Shown here one piece after another: positions 43,561-53,180 of a DNA stretch of 64,000 bases (the first letter of the stretch is position 1; each line of letters begins with the position of its first letter). The notes under the pieces were generated by a model that did not search any database, was not told the origin of the DNA, and saw only the letters and a program-made list of their open reading frames with translations. The position numbers were made by a program, and so were the translations under genes. This stretch comes from a bacterium (GTDB lineage Bacteria; Cyanobacteriota; Vampirovibrionia; Gastranaerophilales; Gastranaerophilaceae), in the NCBI GenBank assembly GCA_017396695.1, contig JAFQLC010000003.1:1-64000 (forward strand), written 5' to 3'.

Positions 43561-44757
43561 ATGAATATTATTGATGGTTTACAAGAACTATGGCAATCAA
43601 CCGGGATTGTTCTGTTCCAAAAAAGCGCAGAAGCAGCATTTAATAATCCAAACTTACAAGGCGCAGACCAAATTTTGCAAGCGCACGGACAATGGATTAT
43701 GATTTTAATTTGCTTGTTCTTATTATGGCTTGGCATCAAAAAACAGTTTGAACCACTACTGCTTGTTCCAATTGCATTTGGTGGCTTACTATCAAACATT
43801 CCAATGCTCCCTGGTGAAGCAATTGCAGGCCCAACAGGGTTTTTGGGAATTATATTTGAGGCAGGTATTCATAAAGGCTTATTTCCACTTATAATCTTTA
43901 TGGGTGTTGGCGCAATGACAGACTTTGGGCCACTTCTTGCAAACCCAAAAACAGCGCTTCTTGGTGGCGCTGCGCAATTTGGTATATTTGGCGCGTTACT
44001 TATGGCATATTGCCTCTTTGGCTTCACAATGCCAGAAGCAGGCTCAATCGGTATCATCGGTGGTGCCGATGGTCCAACCTCAATTTATGTGACAAGTAAA
44101 CTTGCTCCACATTTACTTGGGCCAATTGCAGTTGCAGCATATTCATACATGGCACTTGTTCCTGTTATTCAACCGCCAATTATGAAATTACTCACAACTG
44201 AAGCTGAGAGAAAAATTCAAATGACACAGTTAAGAGAAGTTACCAAAAGAGAAAAAATCGTTTTCCCAATTTTGGTACTTTTACTTTGTGTGATATTACT
44301 TCCAAGCGCTTGTCCACTTCTTGGCGCACTTTGTTTTGGTAATTTATGCAAAGAATGCGGAGTTGTTGATAGACTTTCAGACACAATGCAAAATGCCTTA
44401 ATCAACATTGTAACCATTTTCCTTGGTCTATCTGTTGGTTCAAAGCTTTCCGCTGAGCAATTCTTAACTGTTCAAACACTGTTCATCTTAATTTTAGGCA
44501 TTGTTGCATTCTCGCTTGCAACAGCAGCAGGTGTATTAATGGCAAAATTAATGAACCTATTTAGCAAAACAAAAATCAACCCACTTATTGGCTCAGCTGG
44601 TGTATCAGCAGTTCCAATGGCAGCTCGTGTTTCAAACAAAGTTGGTCTTGAGGCAAATCCTCAAAACTTCTTGTTGATGCACGCTATGGGTCCAAACGTA
44701 TCAGGTGTAATCGGCTCAGCCGTTGCAGCTGGTGTATTGCTTGCACTTTGTGGCTAG
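43561..44757 (+). CDS. oadB: oxaloacetate decarboxylase beta subunit (sodium pump)
   Basis: 398 residues with about nine membrane helices. [47 protein letters not shown], the Na+-site aspartate region [23 protein letters not shown] and [21 protein letters not shown] are diagnostic of OadB/MmdB/GcdB. The subunit decarboxylates carboxybiotin and exports Na+, creating a sodium gradient during fermentation. GGAGG sits 7 nt before the ATG. Last gene of the operon, followed by a terminator. Confidence 0.96.
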   Translation: MNIIDGLQELWQSTGIVLFQKSAEAAFNNPNLQGADQILQAHGQWIMILICLFLLWLGIKKQFEPLLLVPIAFGGLLSNIPMLPGEAIAGPTGFLGIIFEAGIHKGLFPLIIFMGVGAMTDFGPLLANPKTALLGGAAQFGIFGALLMAYCLFGFTMPEAGSIGIIGGADGPTSIYVTSKLAPHLLGPIAVAAYSYMALVPVIQPPIMKLLTTEAERKIQMTQLREVTKREKIVFPILVLLLCVILLPSACPLLGALCFGNLCKECGVVDRLSDTMQNALINIVTIFLGLSVGSKLSAEQFLTVQTLFILILGIVAFSLATAAGVLMAKLMNLFSKTKINPLIGSAGVSAVPMAARVSNKVGLEANPQNFLLMHAMGPNVSGVIGSAVAAGVLLALCG

Positions 44758-44773
44758 TGCACAATAAAAATTC

Positions 44774-44802
44774 AAAAGAGCGTCAGAGGTGGCGCTCTTT
44801 TT
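44774..44802 (+). terminator. intrinsic terminator of the birA-oadGAB operon
   Basis: AAAAGAGCG and CGCTCTTTT form a 9-bp stem around 10 nt, continued by more T. Confidence 0.85.
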
Positions 44803-44832
44803 TATTCGAATTTTTTAAGACAAGCTTAATAA

Positions 44833-45303
44833 CTAAAATTTCGGTTGAATTTGTCTAATCGCCTCATAAACCGCAACAGCAACAGTGTTAGAAAGGTTAA
44901 GACTGCGAAGCTCGCCATACATTGGGAGTCTAATATGAGATTCTTTATCAAGCTCCATAATCCAAGAGGGCAAGCCCTTAGATTCAGAACCAAACACAAA
45001 ATAATCGCCATCTTTAAATTCAAAATCAAAATGAGGCTTTGTGCCGTGAGTCGTAAAATAATAAATATTTCCACCAGTTTGTCTAACATGTTCTAAAAAA
45101 TCTTCATAAGAGACAAACTTTAATATTTCAACTTTATCCCAATAATCAAGCCCAGAGCGCTTCATGTACTTGTTAGACATTGAAAAACCAAGTTTTCCAA
45201 CAAGAATTAATCTAACATTTGTGCAAGCGCAAAGACGAGCAATATTGCCAGCATTCTGCGGAATTTCAGGCTCATGCAGAACAACAGATATAAAAGGCTT
45301 CAT
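44833..45303 (-). CDS. trmL: tRNA (cytidine/uridine-34-2'-O)-methyltransferase TrmL
   Basis: 156 residues, a typical minimal SPOUT enzyme. HEPEIPQNAGNIARLCACTN, LDYWDKVEIL, FVFGSESKGLP (SAM knot) and IRLPMYGELRSLNLSNTVAVAVYEA are the family signatures. It methylates the ribose of the wobble base in tRNA-Leu isoacceptors. It overlaps by 1 nt the stop of the preceding phosphatidyltransferase gene, forming an lpxB-pgsA-like-trmL operon. Confidence 0.94.
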   Translation of the reverse strand: MKPFISVVLHEPEIPQNAGNIARLCACTNVRLILVGKLGFSMSNKYMKRSGLDYWDKVEILKFVSYEDFLEHVRQTGGNIYYFTTHGTKPHFDFEFKDGDYFVFGSESKGLPSWIMELDKESHIRLPMYGELRSLNLSNTVAVAVYEAIRQIQPKF

Positions 45304-45896
45304 TATTTTAAAAACCTCTTAGATTCAAACACAACAGGAAGACCACGAAGAACACAGTAAATAACTGCAATCCAAGCGCAAATTGTTCCCGCAAGGAATA
45401 TATTTGCCTTAACAACTGGGTCGATTGGAGCATTTGGGTTGCCTGCAATTAGAAGAACAAATGCAAATGCTTTAACAACTGCATAAGTAAATCTGCAGAA
45501 AGGAGATGCAACGATAAATTTTGCAACTGGGTTTTGCATCATAGTTTTATCGCCAAAAGCAGTGTATCCTTCAGCAAGCGCAAGCGAGCGAAGGCTATCA
45601 ACGACAAAACCACGAGTAATAAATAGCACTGGAATTATAACTGGCACAAGACCGAGCGCTGAAAAAACAATCCAATAAACATTTTCAACAATTCTATCGC
45701 CCATAATATCAAGAACTGCACCAAGTTTTGATGTTAAATTAAATTTCCTTGCAACGAAACCGTCAAGTCCATCACCCCAAATAACAAGAATGGTAAGAAC
45801 AATTGCCCACCAATAATTAGCTTCTGTTGGATGAAATAGAAGCGCAAGCGCAACAAACGCAAGCAATATTCTTGAAATAGTGATAAAATTAGCCAT
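45303..45896 (-). CDS. CDP-alcohol phosphatidyltransferase (PgsA/PgsB type)
   Basis: 197 residues with about five or six membrane helices. The catalytic motif reads DGLDGFVARKFNLTSKLGAVLDIMGDR, slightly longer than the usual DGxxAR..G..D..D spacing but with all acidic residues. It makes phosphatidylglycerol-phosphate or a similar phospholipid from CDP-diacylglycerol. Which alcohol is used is not clear. It overlaps lpxB by 8 nt, so both envelope-lipid genes are translationally coupled. Confidence 0.87.
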   Translation of the reverse strand: MANFITISRILLAFVALALLFHPTEANYWWAIVLTILVIWGDGLDGFVARKFNLTSKLGAVLDIMGDRIVENVYWIVFSALGLVPVIIPVLFITRGFVVDSLRSLALAEGYTAFGDKTMMQNPVAKFIVASPFCRFTYAVVKAFAFVLLIAGNPNAPIDPVVKANIFLAGTICAWIAVIYCVLRGLPVVFESKRFLK

Positions 45897-46998
45897 TTTC
45901 CATTAACTCCTTATTTATAATTTTTGCAGTTTCTGCCGTACAATTTTTATCCGACATTAGTTTTTTAAATTCTTTTAATTCCTGCTTCATAGGTTCAGGA
46001 TTTTGCATAATTTCAATAACTTTTGATGAAATTTTATCTGCCTCACAATCATACATCAAAAATTCAGGTACAATATCTTTATCGGAGATTATATTCACAA
46101 GGCAAGCACGTTTAATCGAGCGAACCATAAGATAGATAATATAAAATAAAAATGGCCCTCTGTATGCAATTACCATAGGTGTTTCATATAACGCAGCTTC
46201 TAGCGCAACTGTGCCGCTCGCGAGTATTGCAAAATCAGAAAGCGAAAGAAGTTCTTGATTTTCGCCTTTAATTGTTTTGTATGGCACACAAAACGCAGAA
46301 TCTGGCAAACTTTTAGCATGTGAAAACACAAATTGAACATTAGGAAGAGCTTTTTCTATGATGCTCACAGCTTTTAAGAAAATTTTGAGTAAAAATTTAA
46401 TCTCAAACATTCTTGAGCCGGCAAAAACAGATATTAGTTTTTTGTTTAAATCAAGCCCATGTCGTGCAAAAAACTCTTCTTTATTTGGAACATTTGCCAT
46501 TTGTCCAATTAAAGGATGCCCCGCATATTCAGATTTAACACCAGCTTCTGTGTAGAACTTTTCTTCAAACGGGAAAATGGTAATCACTTTATCAATATTT
46601 TTCTTAATTGTTTTTAAGCGCCATTTTCTTGAAGCCCAAATTTGTGGCGGAATAAAATAGAAAATTTTAAAACCCGCTTTTTTAAAGTGTTTAGAGATAG
46701 CCAAATTAAAAGCACCATAGTCTGTCAAGATAACTAAATCAGGCTTAAACTCATTTTTTAAATAATCAACAATTCGCCTTCCAAGCAAAAGGTGGTTAAG
46801 AATAATTTTTAAATTCATACCCATAGCAGACATTTTATCGTGCCCAGAAAAAAGCTTAACACCAGCGCTTTCAAGGTTTTTGCCACCCACTGCTTCAATT
46901 ATCACATCTTCGTTTATTTTTTTTAATTCACGAACAACATTAGAGGCATGCAAATCGCCTGAAAACTCGCCCGTAATAATAAAAATCTTCTTCGCCAT
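45889..46998 (-). CDS. lpxB: lipid-A-disaccharide synthase
   Basis: 369 residues. FIITGEFSGDLHASNVVREL, GGKNLESAGVKL, ILTDYGAFNLAISKHFKKAGFKIFYFIPPQIWASRKWR and FAILASGTVALEAALYETPMVIAYR are LpxB hallmarks. The enzyme joins UDP-diacylglucosamine and lipid X at the inner membrane in lipid A synthesis, giving direct evidence for an LPS-type outer membrane. Other lpx genes are not in the window. Confidence 0.96.
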   Translation of the reverse strand: MAKKIFIITGEFSGDLHASNVVRELKKINEDVIIEAVGGKNLESAGVKLFSGHDKMSAMGMNLKIILNHLLLGRRIVDYLKNEFKPDLVILTDYGAFNLAISKHFKKAGFKIFYFIPPQIWASRKWRLKTIKKNIDKVITIFPFEEKFYTEAGVKSEYAGHPLIGQMANVPNKEEFFARHGLDLNKKLISVFAGSRMFEIKFLLKIFLKAVSIIEKALPNVQFVFSHAKSLPDSAFCVPYKTIKGENQELLSLSDFAILASGTVALEAALYETPMVIAYRGPFLFYIIYLMVRSIKRACLVNIISDKDIVPEFLMYDCEADKISSKVIEIMQNPEPMKQELKEFKKLMSDKNCTAETAKIINKELMENG

Positions 46999-47060
46999 AA
47001 AACAATTATGCTACAATCAAAAAAAACAATCAACTTGTAAAGTTATGGTAAAATATAATT

Positions 47061-47339
47061 ATGAAAAAAATTATAGCACTTGGGATAATATTATTAATAA
47101 ATTCAGTGCAAATCGCCTCAGCGGTTGGTGTTGGGCAATATAAAAACAGCTCCTGCGGGCTTGCTGACGGCATCAAAATTAATTGGGGCTTCAAAAAAGA
47201 GGGTAAAAAATTTATAGAACTGAAAGAAGAATGCCAAGATAAAAATTTTGAAAAAAACAATGGAATTGACCCTAAAAAAGAGGGTTACAACGAATACGAA
47301 ACATATAAAAGAATGTTGGATCAAGAAATTTATTTTTAA
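47061..47339 (+). CDS. small secreted protein of unknown function
   Basis: 92 residues with a convincing signal peptide (MKKIIALGIILLINSVQIASA). The mature part is about 70 residues, basic/acidic, with two cysteines (NSSCGLADG, EECQDKN) that could form a disulfide, consistent with the periplasmic oxidation system encoded elsewhere in the window. A TATAAT box directly before the ATG (47054-47059) and the absence of a Shine-Dalgarno make the transcript start uncertain. No family recognised. Confidence 0.65.
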   Translation: MKKIIALGIILLINSVQIASAVGVGQYKNSSCGLADGIKINWGFKKEGKKFIELKEECQDKNFEKNNGIDPKKEGYNEYETYKRMLDQEIYF

Positions 47340-47366
47340 ACTACTTAGCACAAGATAAAGATGAAT

Positions 47367-48149
47367 TTACATAAAAAGCGCTTTAATTGAATCCATGCAT
47401 TGCTTAATAATATCTTCCATATAGCGAGTTGAGCCAAGCAGGAAAAACACCATTAGAAGAAGCCCGCAATAAATTTTAAATGGGAGAGATACCATAAAAA
47501 TATTCATTTGTGGCATCATTTTTGCCATTAAACCAAGCAATAAATCAGTTACAAGCAAAACTGCAAAAATAGGCATTATAAGAGAAAAGGCGATTTGGAA
47601 AATATTTGATGCCATAACAACAATTGCTTGAATGAACTCAGGCGTTAAAAAATTAACAGATGAAATTGGTATTCTTTGAAAACTCAAATAAAGTGCTTCA
47701 AAAATCCAAATATGCGCCCCCATAATAAAAAATACAAGGGTTGCAAGATAAGTGTATATTGAAGATACAACAGAAGCTCTGCCACCTGTTGCAGGGTCTA
47801 AAATCTCAGACATCGAAAGTGTCATTTGAATACTGACAATTGAGCCCGACATAGTGAATGCCTGAAAGACAAGGTTTAAAATAAAACCAATTAAAAAACC
47901 GAGAAAAAATTCAATCAAAATATAAATTATAAGTTGAGGGGCAGTGTGAGGAAAAATAAAACCGCCTTGAGATAAAACCGCAGGAAACATCAAAAACGCA
48001 ACAAGCCCAGCCAAAAATAACTTTATTGCATTTGGTATCCTGAAGCTAGAAAAGAAGGGTGCAGAAGCAAATAAACCCGTTAAACGAGTAAATATAAGCA
48101 TAAACACTATAACATTTTTCGGTTGATAAAGTGCTAATAAATCAGGCAT
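47367..48149 (-). CDS. fliR: flagellar/type III export protein FliR-like
   Basis: 260 residues with about six membrane helices. The sequence fits FliR/SctT: IFTRLTGLFASAPFFSSFRIPNAIKLFLAGLVAFLMFP, FFLGFLIGFILNLVFQAFTMSGSIVSIQMTLSMSEILDPATG and the C-terminal PQMNIFMVSLPFKIYCGLLLM. It forms part of the export gate (FliPQR) of flagella or injectisomes. No other flagellar gene is near; it overlaps the VOC gene by 8 nt. AAGGA precedes the start. Confidence 0.9.
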   Translation of the reverse strand: MPDLLALYQPKNVIVFMLIFTRLTGLFASAPFFSSFRIPNAIKLFLAGLVAFLMFPAVLSQGGFIFPHTAPQLIIYILIEFFLGFLIGFILNLVFQAFTMSGSIVSIQMTLSMSEILDPATGGRASVVSSIYTYLATLVFFIMGAHIWIFEALYLSFQRIPISSVNFLTPEFIQAIVVMASNIFQIAFSLIMPIFAVLLVTDLLLGLMAKMMPQMNIFMVSLPFKIYCGLLLMVFFLLGSTRYMEDIIKQCMDSIKALFM

Positions 48150-48537
48150 TTTCCTTCTCGATTAATTCAATCTCAACTCCGTCTGGGTCGCATATGAATG
48201 CGATTTTTGTTTTCTTGTTTGGTTCGTTAACTCGATTCAAAACAAAAGGTTCCCAAAGCCACTCATATCCAAATTCTTTAAGCTTTGCGCCAATTTCATC
48301 TAATGATTTAACACCAAATGCAAAGTGCCCGAAACATTCGCCAAGTTCATATTTTTCAGGTGTTTCAAAATTTGCAGTAAGCTCAATTGCACGATGACCA
48401 AAATCATCTTCAAGAAAATATAGTTTACAATCTTCAAGTTCAGAAACTTTTGCAAGTTTTAGCCCGAGAAAATCTTGGTAAAATCTGAGCGATTTTTCTA
48501 TATCTTTAACTCTTATCATCCCATGTAAAAATTTCAT
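48142..48537 (-). CDS. VOC/glyoxalase I-like protein
   Basis: 131 residues from ATG 48537 (GGAGG 4 nt upstream). Lactoylglutathione-lyase-like pattern: HGMIRVKDIEKSLRFYQDFLGLK, FLEDDFGHRAIELTAN, GHFAFGVKSLDEI and FICDPDGVEIELIE, with the usual metal ligands (His, Glu, His, Glu). Probable detoxification of methylglyoxal adducts. It lies between rmuC (10 bp) and fliR (8-nt overlap). Confidence 0.88.
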   Translation of the reverse strand: MKFLHGMIRVKDIEKSLRFYQDFLGLKLAKVSELEDCKLYFLEDDFGHRAIELTANFETPEKYELGECFGHFAFGVKSLDEIGAKLKEFGYEWLWEPFVLNRVNEPNKKTKIAFICDPDGVEIELIEKENA

Positions 48538-48547
48538 AAATCCTCCA

Positions 48548-49753
48548 CTAAGCCTCAACAGGAACTTCTTCTAATAATTCAGCAGGAATTTCTTTTGAAG
48601 ATGTTATTCCTAAAGTTTTGAGCTTTTCAGTTGTTTTAAATAAGCTATCCTCACCTCTTGTAAACCTATTTAGAGCTTTTGTAAATTCGGCATCTGTATC
48701 TTTAAATTTCTTTTGGATAGAGAGTAAATCTTGGGAAAATGCATAAAACTTATCATACAAAGAAGCGCCAAGAGATGCAATTTCAAGAGCTGATTCGTTT
48801 TGTTTTTCTTGTGCTAAAAGCATTTTGACAAGCCTCAGTGTTGCAAGAAGTGAAATATTGCCAATTAAAATAATGTTATTATCTAATGCAAAATGAACAA
48901 GTGCGTTATCATTGTAAATTACAGATAATGAGCTCTCGAGCGGAATATACATAAAGATAAAATCTGGTGAATTGATGCCATCCGCAGCCGCATAATTCTT
49001 TTTAGCCAAATCTTTAATTGTGTTTTTGATATCAGATTTAAAGTTTTTAAGTTGTTCGTCTTTATCTGCTTGATTTTCAGCTTCAATGTACCTTAGATAA
49101 GAAGTCAAATTTAATTTTGAATCAATGACAATATTTTTGTTATCTGGCAAATTTAGAACAAAATCAGGGTAAACAGCTCGATTGTTGCCATCTGCGTTTA
49201 TAGAATGTGTGGCAAAATGTTTAACATAATGCACATTTTCTTGCATTCCACATGAATCAAGAAGAATTTGAAGAGTATCTTCACCATATTCGCCTTTTTT
49301 ATTGCGATTTTCAGTAAGCGCAAGAGTTAAGTTGCGTGTAACATCTTGAGCTTCTTTAGTATTTTCAATAAGACGAGCGATTTCAGTTTTTAAAGAGGAG
49401 TTGTCTTTGGCATTTGATAATTTAAACTCACCCACTTCGTGTTGATATCTTTTAATTGCTTCGTCTAATGGTTTTAGTTTTTCTTCAATAGAGGTTGAAT
49501 TTTGCTTCAAAAGCTGATTTTGATTATCGATTAAAGCTTGGTTTGCAATATTTTTAAATTCATCTTTAAGTTTTGCAAAAATATCATCTGAAGTTTTATT
49601 ATTTTTTTCAGATGCCAAAATTCCCTCCTCGAGCTTTGCATTAGTTACTTTTAAATCTAAAATTTCTTTATTAAATTTGTTTTTTACAACTAAAAATGCG
49701 CACAAAAAACCAAAAACAAAAGCAAATAGTGCAATTAAAATATTTAAAACCAT
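48548..49753 (-). CDS. rmuC: RmuC-family DNA recombination protein
   Basis: 401 residues from ATG 49753 (AAGGGG ribosome site). An N-terminal membrane helix (IALFAFVFGFLCAFLVV) and a coiled coil (about 30-150) precede the RmuC nuclease-like core: ENRNKKGEYGEDTLQILLDSCGM, VYPDFVLNLPDNKNIVIDSKLNLTSYLRY (the D...DSK restriction-like signature) and LLATLRLVKMLLAQEKQN. The family limits recombination at inverted repeats. It heads a three-gene minus-strand set. Confidence 0.92.
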   Translation of the reverse strand: MVLNILIALFAFVFGFLCAFLVVKNKFNKEILDLKVTNAKLEEGILASEKNNKTSDDIFAKLKDEFKNIANQALIDNQNQLLKQNSTSIEEKLKPLDEAIKRYQHEVGEFKLSNAKDNSSLKTEIARLIENTKEAQDVTRNLTLALTENRNKKGEYGEDTLQILLDSCGMQENVHYVKHFATHSINADGNNRAVYPDFVLNLPDNKNIVIDSKLNLTSYLRYIEAENQADKDEQLKNFKSDIKNTIKDLAKKNYAAADGINSPDFIFMYIPLESSLSVIYNDNALVHFALDNNIILIGNISLLATLRLVKMLLAQEKQNESALEIASLGASLYDKFYAFSQDLLSIQKKFKDTDAEFTKALNRFTRGEDSLFKTTEKLKTLGITSSKEIPAELLEEVPVEA

Positions 49754-49875
49754 ATTTCCCCTTAAAATCCTCTTAAGATAATTATATCGCAAAGTTGAGA
49801 TATTATAAAATATTTGAGTAATTGTAACAATTTTAGTATAATGAGATATATCTAACATGCGGAGAATATAGTTAT

Positions 49876-50985
49876 ATGACTTTTGATATTAAAGACTTTC
49901 TATTAAAAATTGCAAAAAAGAACATCTCAGACGTTCATATAACGCTTGGAAAACCGCCTGCAGTAAGAAAATCTGGTGTAATTATAAAAGTGAATTTACC
50001 GCCAATATCTCAAGAAGACATCACGGAAATTTTAAAAGAAATTGCCCCTGGGGATTTTTACATGCACTATGCAGACTATGGTTGCCAAAACCTAGATTTT
50101 ACCTATGTTATTGAAAATGTTTCAAGATTTAGGGCAAACTATAGCTTGAATTTCGGAAACCCTAGGATAACACTTAGAACAATCCCATACGAACCACTTC
50201 TTGTAAACGATTTGAAACTTCCGCCTGTTTTGAATAATTTAACAAAATTAAATAACGGAATTATTTTCTTAACAGGTCCAACAGGTAGTGGTAAATCAAC
50301 AACAATTGCAGCGCTCATTGAAACAATTAACAGAGAAAAAGCAAAACACATTATTACAATTGAAGACCCAATCGAGTTTATATTTAGAGATAAAAAATCG
50401 CTAATCACACAAAAATCACTTGGGGTGGATATTGAAAGTTTTGCGCTCGGTGTTAAATTCGCAATGAGACAAGACCCTGATATTATTCTTGTTGGCGAAA
50501 TCAGAGACAGAGACACTATGGAATCAGCACTTGCAGCAGCTGAAACAGGTCACTTGGTTTTAAGCACAATTCACTCAAACTCTGCAATCAACACAATAGA
50601 CAGGGTTGTAAACCTATTTGACGAACAAATAAGAAGCTTTATGCTTGAAAGACTTGCAAACTCACTAAGAGCGGTTATAGCTCAAAAATTAATCCCAACA
50701 ACAGATGGCACAAGGCTTCCAGCCGTTGAGCTTCTAACTGTAACATCAACTGTTAAAGACTATATGAACAAAAAAAATTACGACGAGATTTATGAATTGA
50801 TGAGAAAAAATGAAACAAATGAAATGTTTACATTAAATAGCTCATTATACAACATGCTAAAATCTGGCAAAATTACAAATGAAATTGCACTAGAATACAG
50901 TGACGAAAAAGTTGAATTACAACAAATGATATCGGGTTCATACAGGGGAACGGCAAAAAATTATATGGACACATTTATGGAGTAG
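49876..50985 (+). CDS. pilT: type IV pilus retraction ATPase PilT-like
   Basis: 369 residues. N-terminal PAS-like domain (ISDVHITLGKPPAVRKSG), Walker A FLTGPTGSGKSTTIAAL, Asp box IITIEDPIEF, Walker B RQDPDIILVGEIRDRDTMESALAAAETGHLVLSTIHSN (with His box) and IDRVVNLF. It is a hexameric cytoplasmic motor that depolymerises pili and drives twitching or DNA uptake. The gene 4 bp downstream is probably cotranscribed. Confidence 0.94.
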   Translation: MTFDIKDFLLKIAKKNISDVHITLGKPPAVRKSGVIIKVNLPPISQEDITEILKEIAPGDFYMHYADYGCQNLDFTYVIENVSRFRANYSLNFGNPRITLRTIPYEPLLVNDLKLPPVLNNLTKLNNGIIFLTGPTGSGKSTTIAALIETINREKAKHIITIEDPIEFIFRDKKSLITQKSLGVDIESFALGVKFAMRQDPDIILVGEIRDRDTMESALAAAETGHLVLSTIHSNSAINTIDRVVNLFDEQIRSFMLERLANSLRAVIAQKLIPTTDGTRLPAVELLTVTSTVKDYMNKKNYDEIYELMRKNETNEMFTLNSSLYNMLKSGKITNEIALEYSDEKVELQQMISGSYRGTAKNYMDTFME

Positions 50986-50989
50986 GGAA

Positions 50990-52417
50990 ATGTACACATC
51001 TGGGGAGAGCGAAACACTAATTTTAAAAAGACTTGAATCAGCTTTGAATAATGGAAGTAGCGAACAATTAAAAGTTGCTGCGTATAAATTGCACGAAAAA
51101 TTCCATTCAGGTCATAAGTTTGAATATAAAAACGAACTAAAGCAAGTTCTTGACTATGTTGAAACACAAAGCTTTGAAGAAGATACGACAATTCTCTTAA
51201 CTTCAACAATAAAAGAAATTCTCTCGCAAACCGAAACAATACAAGAAGAAAAATCAAGCTCAGTTTCAGATATTATTGATTCAATTTTTCCTTCTTCAAA
51301 TAAATTCAATGGCGAAACAGTTGACTTAAGACAAGACACTCAAAACCATACAATTGAGCAAAATTATGCCGAAAGTTTCGCTCCAACAAGCACTCATCAA
51401 GAAGAAGCAGAGACACCTCAAGAAGCAACAAACGAAAACTATGTAAACGATTTCTATAAACCAAAAGAAGAACTCTCAAGCTTTCAAGAAGAATTAACAC
51501 AAGCACAAATTTGGGCAAAAGAAGCAGAAGAAAAAGCTCAATCTTACACGCAAACAGCAGAAGAAAAAACACAAGAAACACAAAATCCGCAAACTTCATA
51601 TGCGCAAAACTACACACAAATATCATCATCAGAAGAAATTAAAGAAAGATTTGAAAAAGCGGAAGAAAAAAATATTGAAACAAAAATAATAGAAAACCCA
51701 AAACAAGAAAGCGAAATAGCAATTTTTTATGCTGAAAAAAATCCAGATATTGACGATAATTTAATAATAGAAACAAATAATACAATCTATAAAAACGAAA
51801 GTTTCACAAAAACAATAGACACACTAAAAACTTTTATAAACCTTGCGGAGTGTGATTTAGGGAAAGTTGATGAATTATTCTCTGCGATTTACTTTTATAT
51901 GGGGAAAATTTCACTCACAACAACATCTGTGAATGGAAAAATTTTAGACATATTAACTTCACTTGGAATTAAACCAAAAGAAGAAAACAGGAATTTCTAC
52001 CCTCTTCAAGGCTCAACAAGACTCTTTAAGTGCGACAAATGCAAAGATTCCGTTTTGCTTGAAAAAAACACATTGATTTCAGAATGCGAAAATTGCTCTG
52101 GAACATTCCTTCCAAATATCACAACATCAACAAACTTTATATCTGCAACATTTGAGGAATCCTTTGCTTCATTTATAAATGCAAATGTGTGGATTTTAAT
52201 TAACCCGCCACTTATGACTGCAAACCCTGCAATTGTTCGAATGTTCGAGCTAGCAGCAACAATTTCTGCACCAGAAGAGGTTTATATTTTAACGCATGAC
52301 GAAGTGAAAAAAGACTTTTATGAAAGCATGTTCAAAAGAATTAACGACAACATAATCACAAAATCAAAATATAACTCAAACGAAGAATTTTATCACGACT
52401 TCCAAAAAATGATTTAA
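50990..52417 (+). CDS. zinc-ribbon protein of unknown function, downstream of pilT
   Basis: 475 residues in three parts: a helical N-terminus (about 1-90); a long, low-complexity Glu/Gln/Thr/Ser linker (about 100-250); and a C-terminal region with a four-Cys zinc ribbon (FKCDKCKDS...ISECENCSG, near residues 345-370) followed by a compact alpha/beta domain (WILINPPLMTANPAIVRMFELAA, VYILTHDEV). The end pieces are somewhat like Sir2-type or other nucleotide-binding folds, but I cannot assign one. It lies 4 bp after pilT and 1 bp before recO. Function unknown. Confidence 0.75.
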   Translation: MYTSGESETLILKRLESALNNGSSEQLKVAAYKLHEKFHSGHKFEYKNELKQVLDYVETQSFEEDTTILLTSTIKEILSQTETIQEEKSSSVSDIIDSIFPSSNKFNGETVDLRQDTQNHTIEQNYAESFAPTSTHQEEAETPQEATNENYVNDFYKPKEELSSFQEELTQAQIWAKEAEEKAQSYTQTAEEKTQETQNPQTSYAQNYTQISSSEEIKERFEKAEEKNIETKIIENPKQESEIAIFYAEKNPDIDDNLIIETNNTIYKNESFTKTIDTLKTFINLAECDLGKVDELFSAIYFYMGKISLTTTSVNGKILDILTSLGIKPKEENRNFYPLQGSTRLFKCDKCKDSVLLEKNTLISECENCSGTFLPNITTSTNFISATFEESFASFINANVWILINPPLMTANPAIVRMFELAATISAPEEVYILTHDEVKKDFYESMFKRINDNIITKSKYNSNEEFYHDFQKMI

Positions 52418-52418
52418 A

Positions 52419-53180
52419 ATGGATAAACAATATACAACAGATGCCATCAACATAAAAAGTTATCCGCTCAATGATTTTGACAACATTTTGCTTATGTATT
52501 CAAAATCTGCTGGGCTTATTAAGTGTATTGCGAAAGGCGCAAAAAAACCAAAAAGCAAGCTAGGCGCAAGGGCGCAAGTTTTGTTTGCAAATAAACTTAT
52601 GTTGAATAAAGGCAAAACTTTTGACAAAATCACTCAAGCTCAAGGGCTAAACACGTTTTCAAAGTTAAGGGAAGATTTTGATAAACTCTCTTACGGATTA
52701 TATTGTGCTGATTTTATTTCAATTTTCTGTGCAGATACAGAAGAAGAAGCTGAAATAATATATGATATTTTCTATAAAACTTTGGAAAATATTGCAAATT
52801 CAAAAGATAAAAAAGAAATTCTCCTTCAAACACTTAAATTTCAACTTCATATTTTAGAAGAATTAGGATGGGGAATAGATTTTAGGACTTGCTCATGTTG
52901 TGGAGCAGAAATTGAAGAATACTCTTATTTTTCAAACGAAGAAAAAGGGAATTTCTGCACCTGCTGTGCTAAAAGCAATATCAAAGTTCAAAAAATTCCT
53001 AAAAAACTAATTGAATTTTTGAGCACATTAAAAGAAGTAGCAATGGACGAGAAAACGCAATACGACGAACTTGCAGACCTAAACACAGTCAACATTTGCT
53101 TCCAATTTATAAAAAAATATTCAGAAAAAATCTCAGGAAGAGTTCAAAAATTCTCAGATTTTAATTTGATTGCCTCTTAA
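52419..53180 (+). CDS. recO: DNA repair protein RecO
   Basis: 253 residues. N-terminal OB fold (TDAINIKSYPLNDFDNILLMYSKSAGLIKCIAKGAKKPKSKLGARAQ), then the helical domain and a four-Cys zinc site (CSCCG...CTCC), the normal RecO layout. With RecR and RecF it loads RecA at single-strand gaps. Its 3' end overlaps the convergent tlyA gene by 20 nt. Confidence 0.9.
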   Translation: MDKQYTTDAINIKSYPLNDFDNILLMYSKSAGLIKCIAKGAKKPKSKLGARAQVLFANKLMLNKGKTFDKITQAQGLNTFSKLREDFDKLSYGLYCADFISIFCADTEEEAEIIYDIFYKTLENIANSKDKKEILLQTLKFQLHILEELGWGIDFRTCSCCGAEIEEYSYFSNEEKGNFCTCCAKSNIKVQKIPKKLIEFLSTLKEVAMDEKTQYDELADLNTVNICFQFIKKYSEKISGRVQKFSDFNLIAS

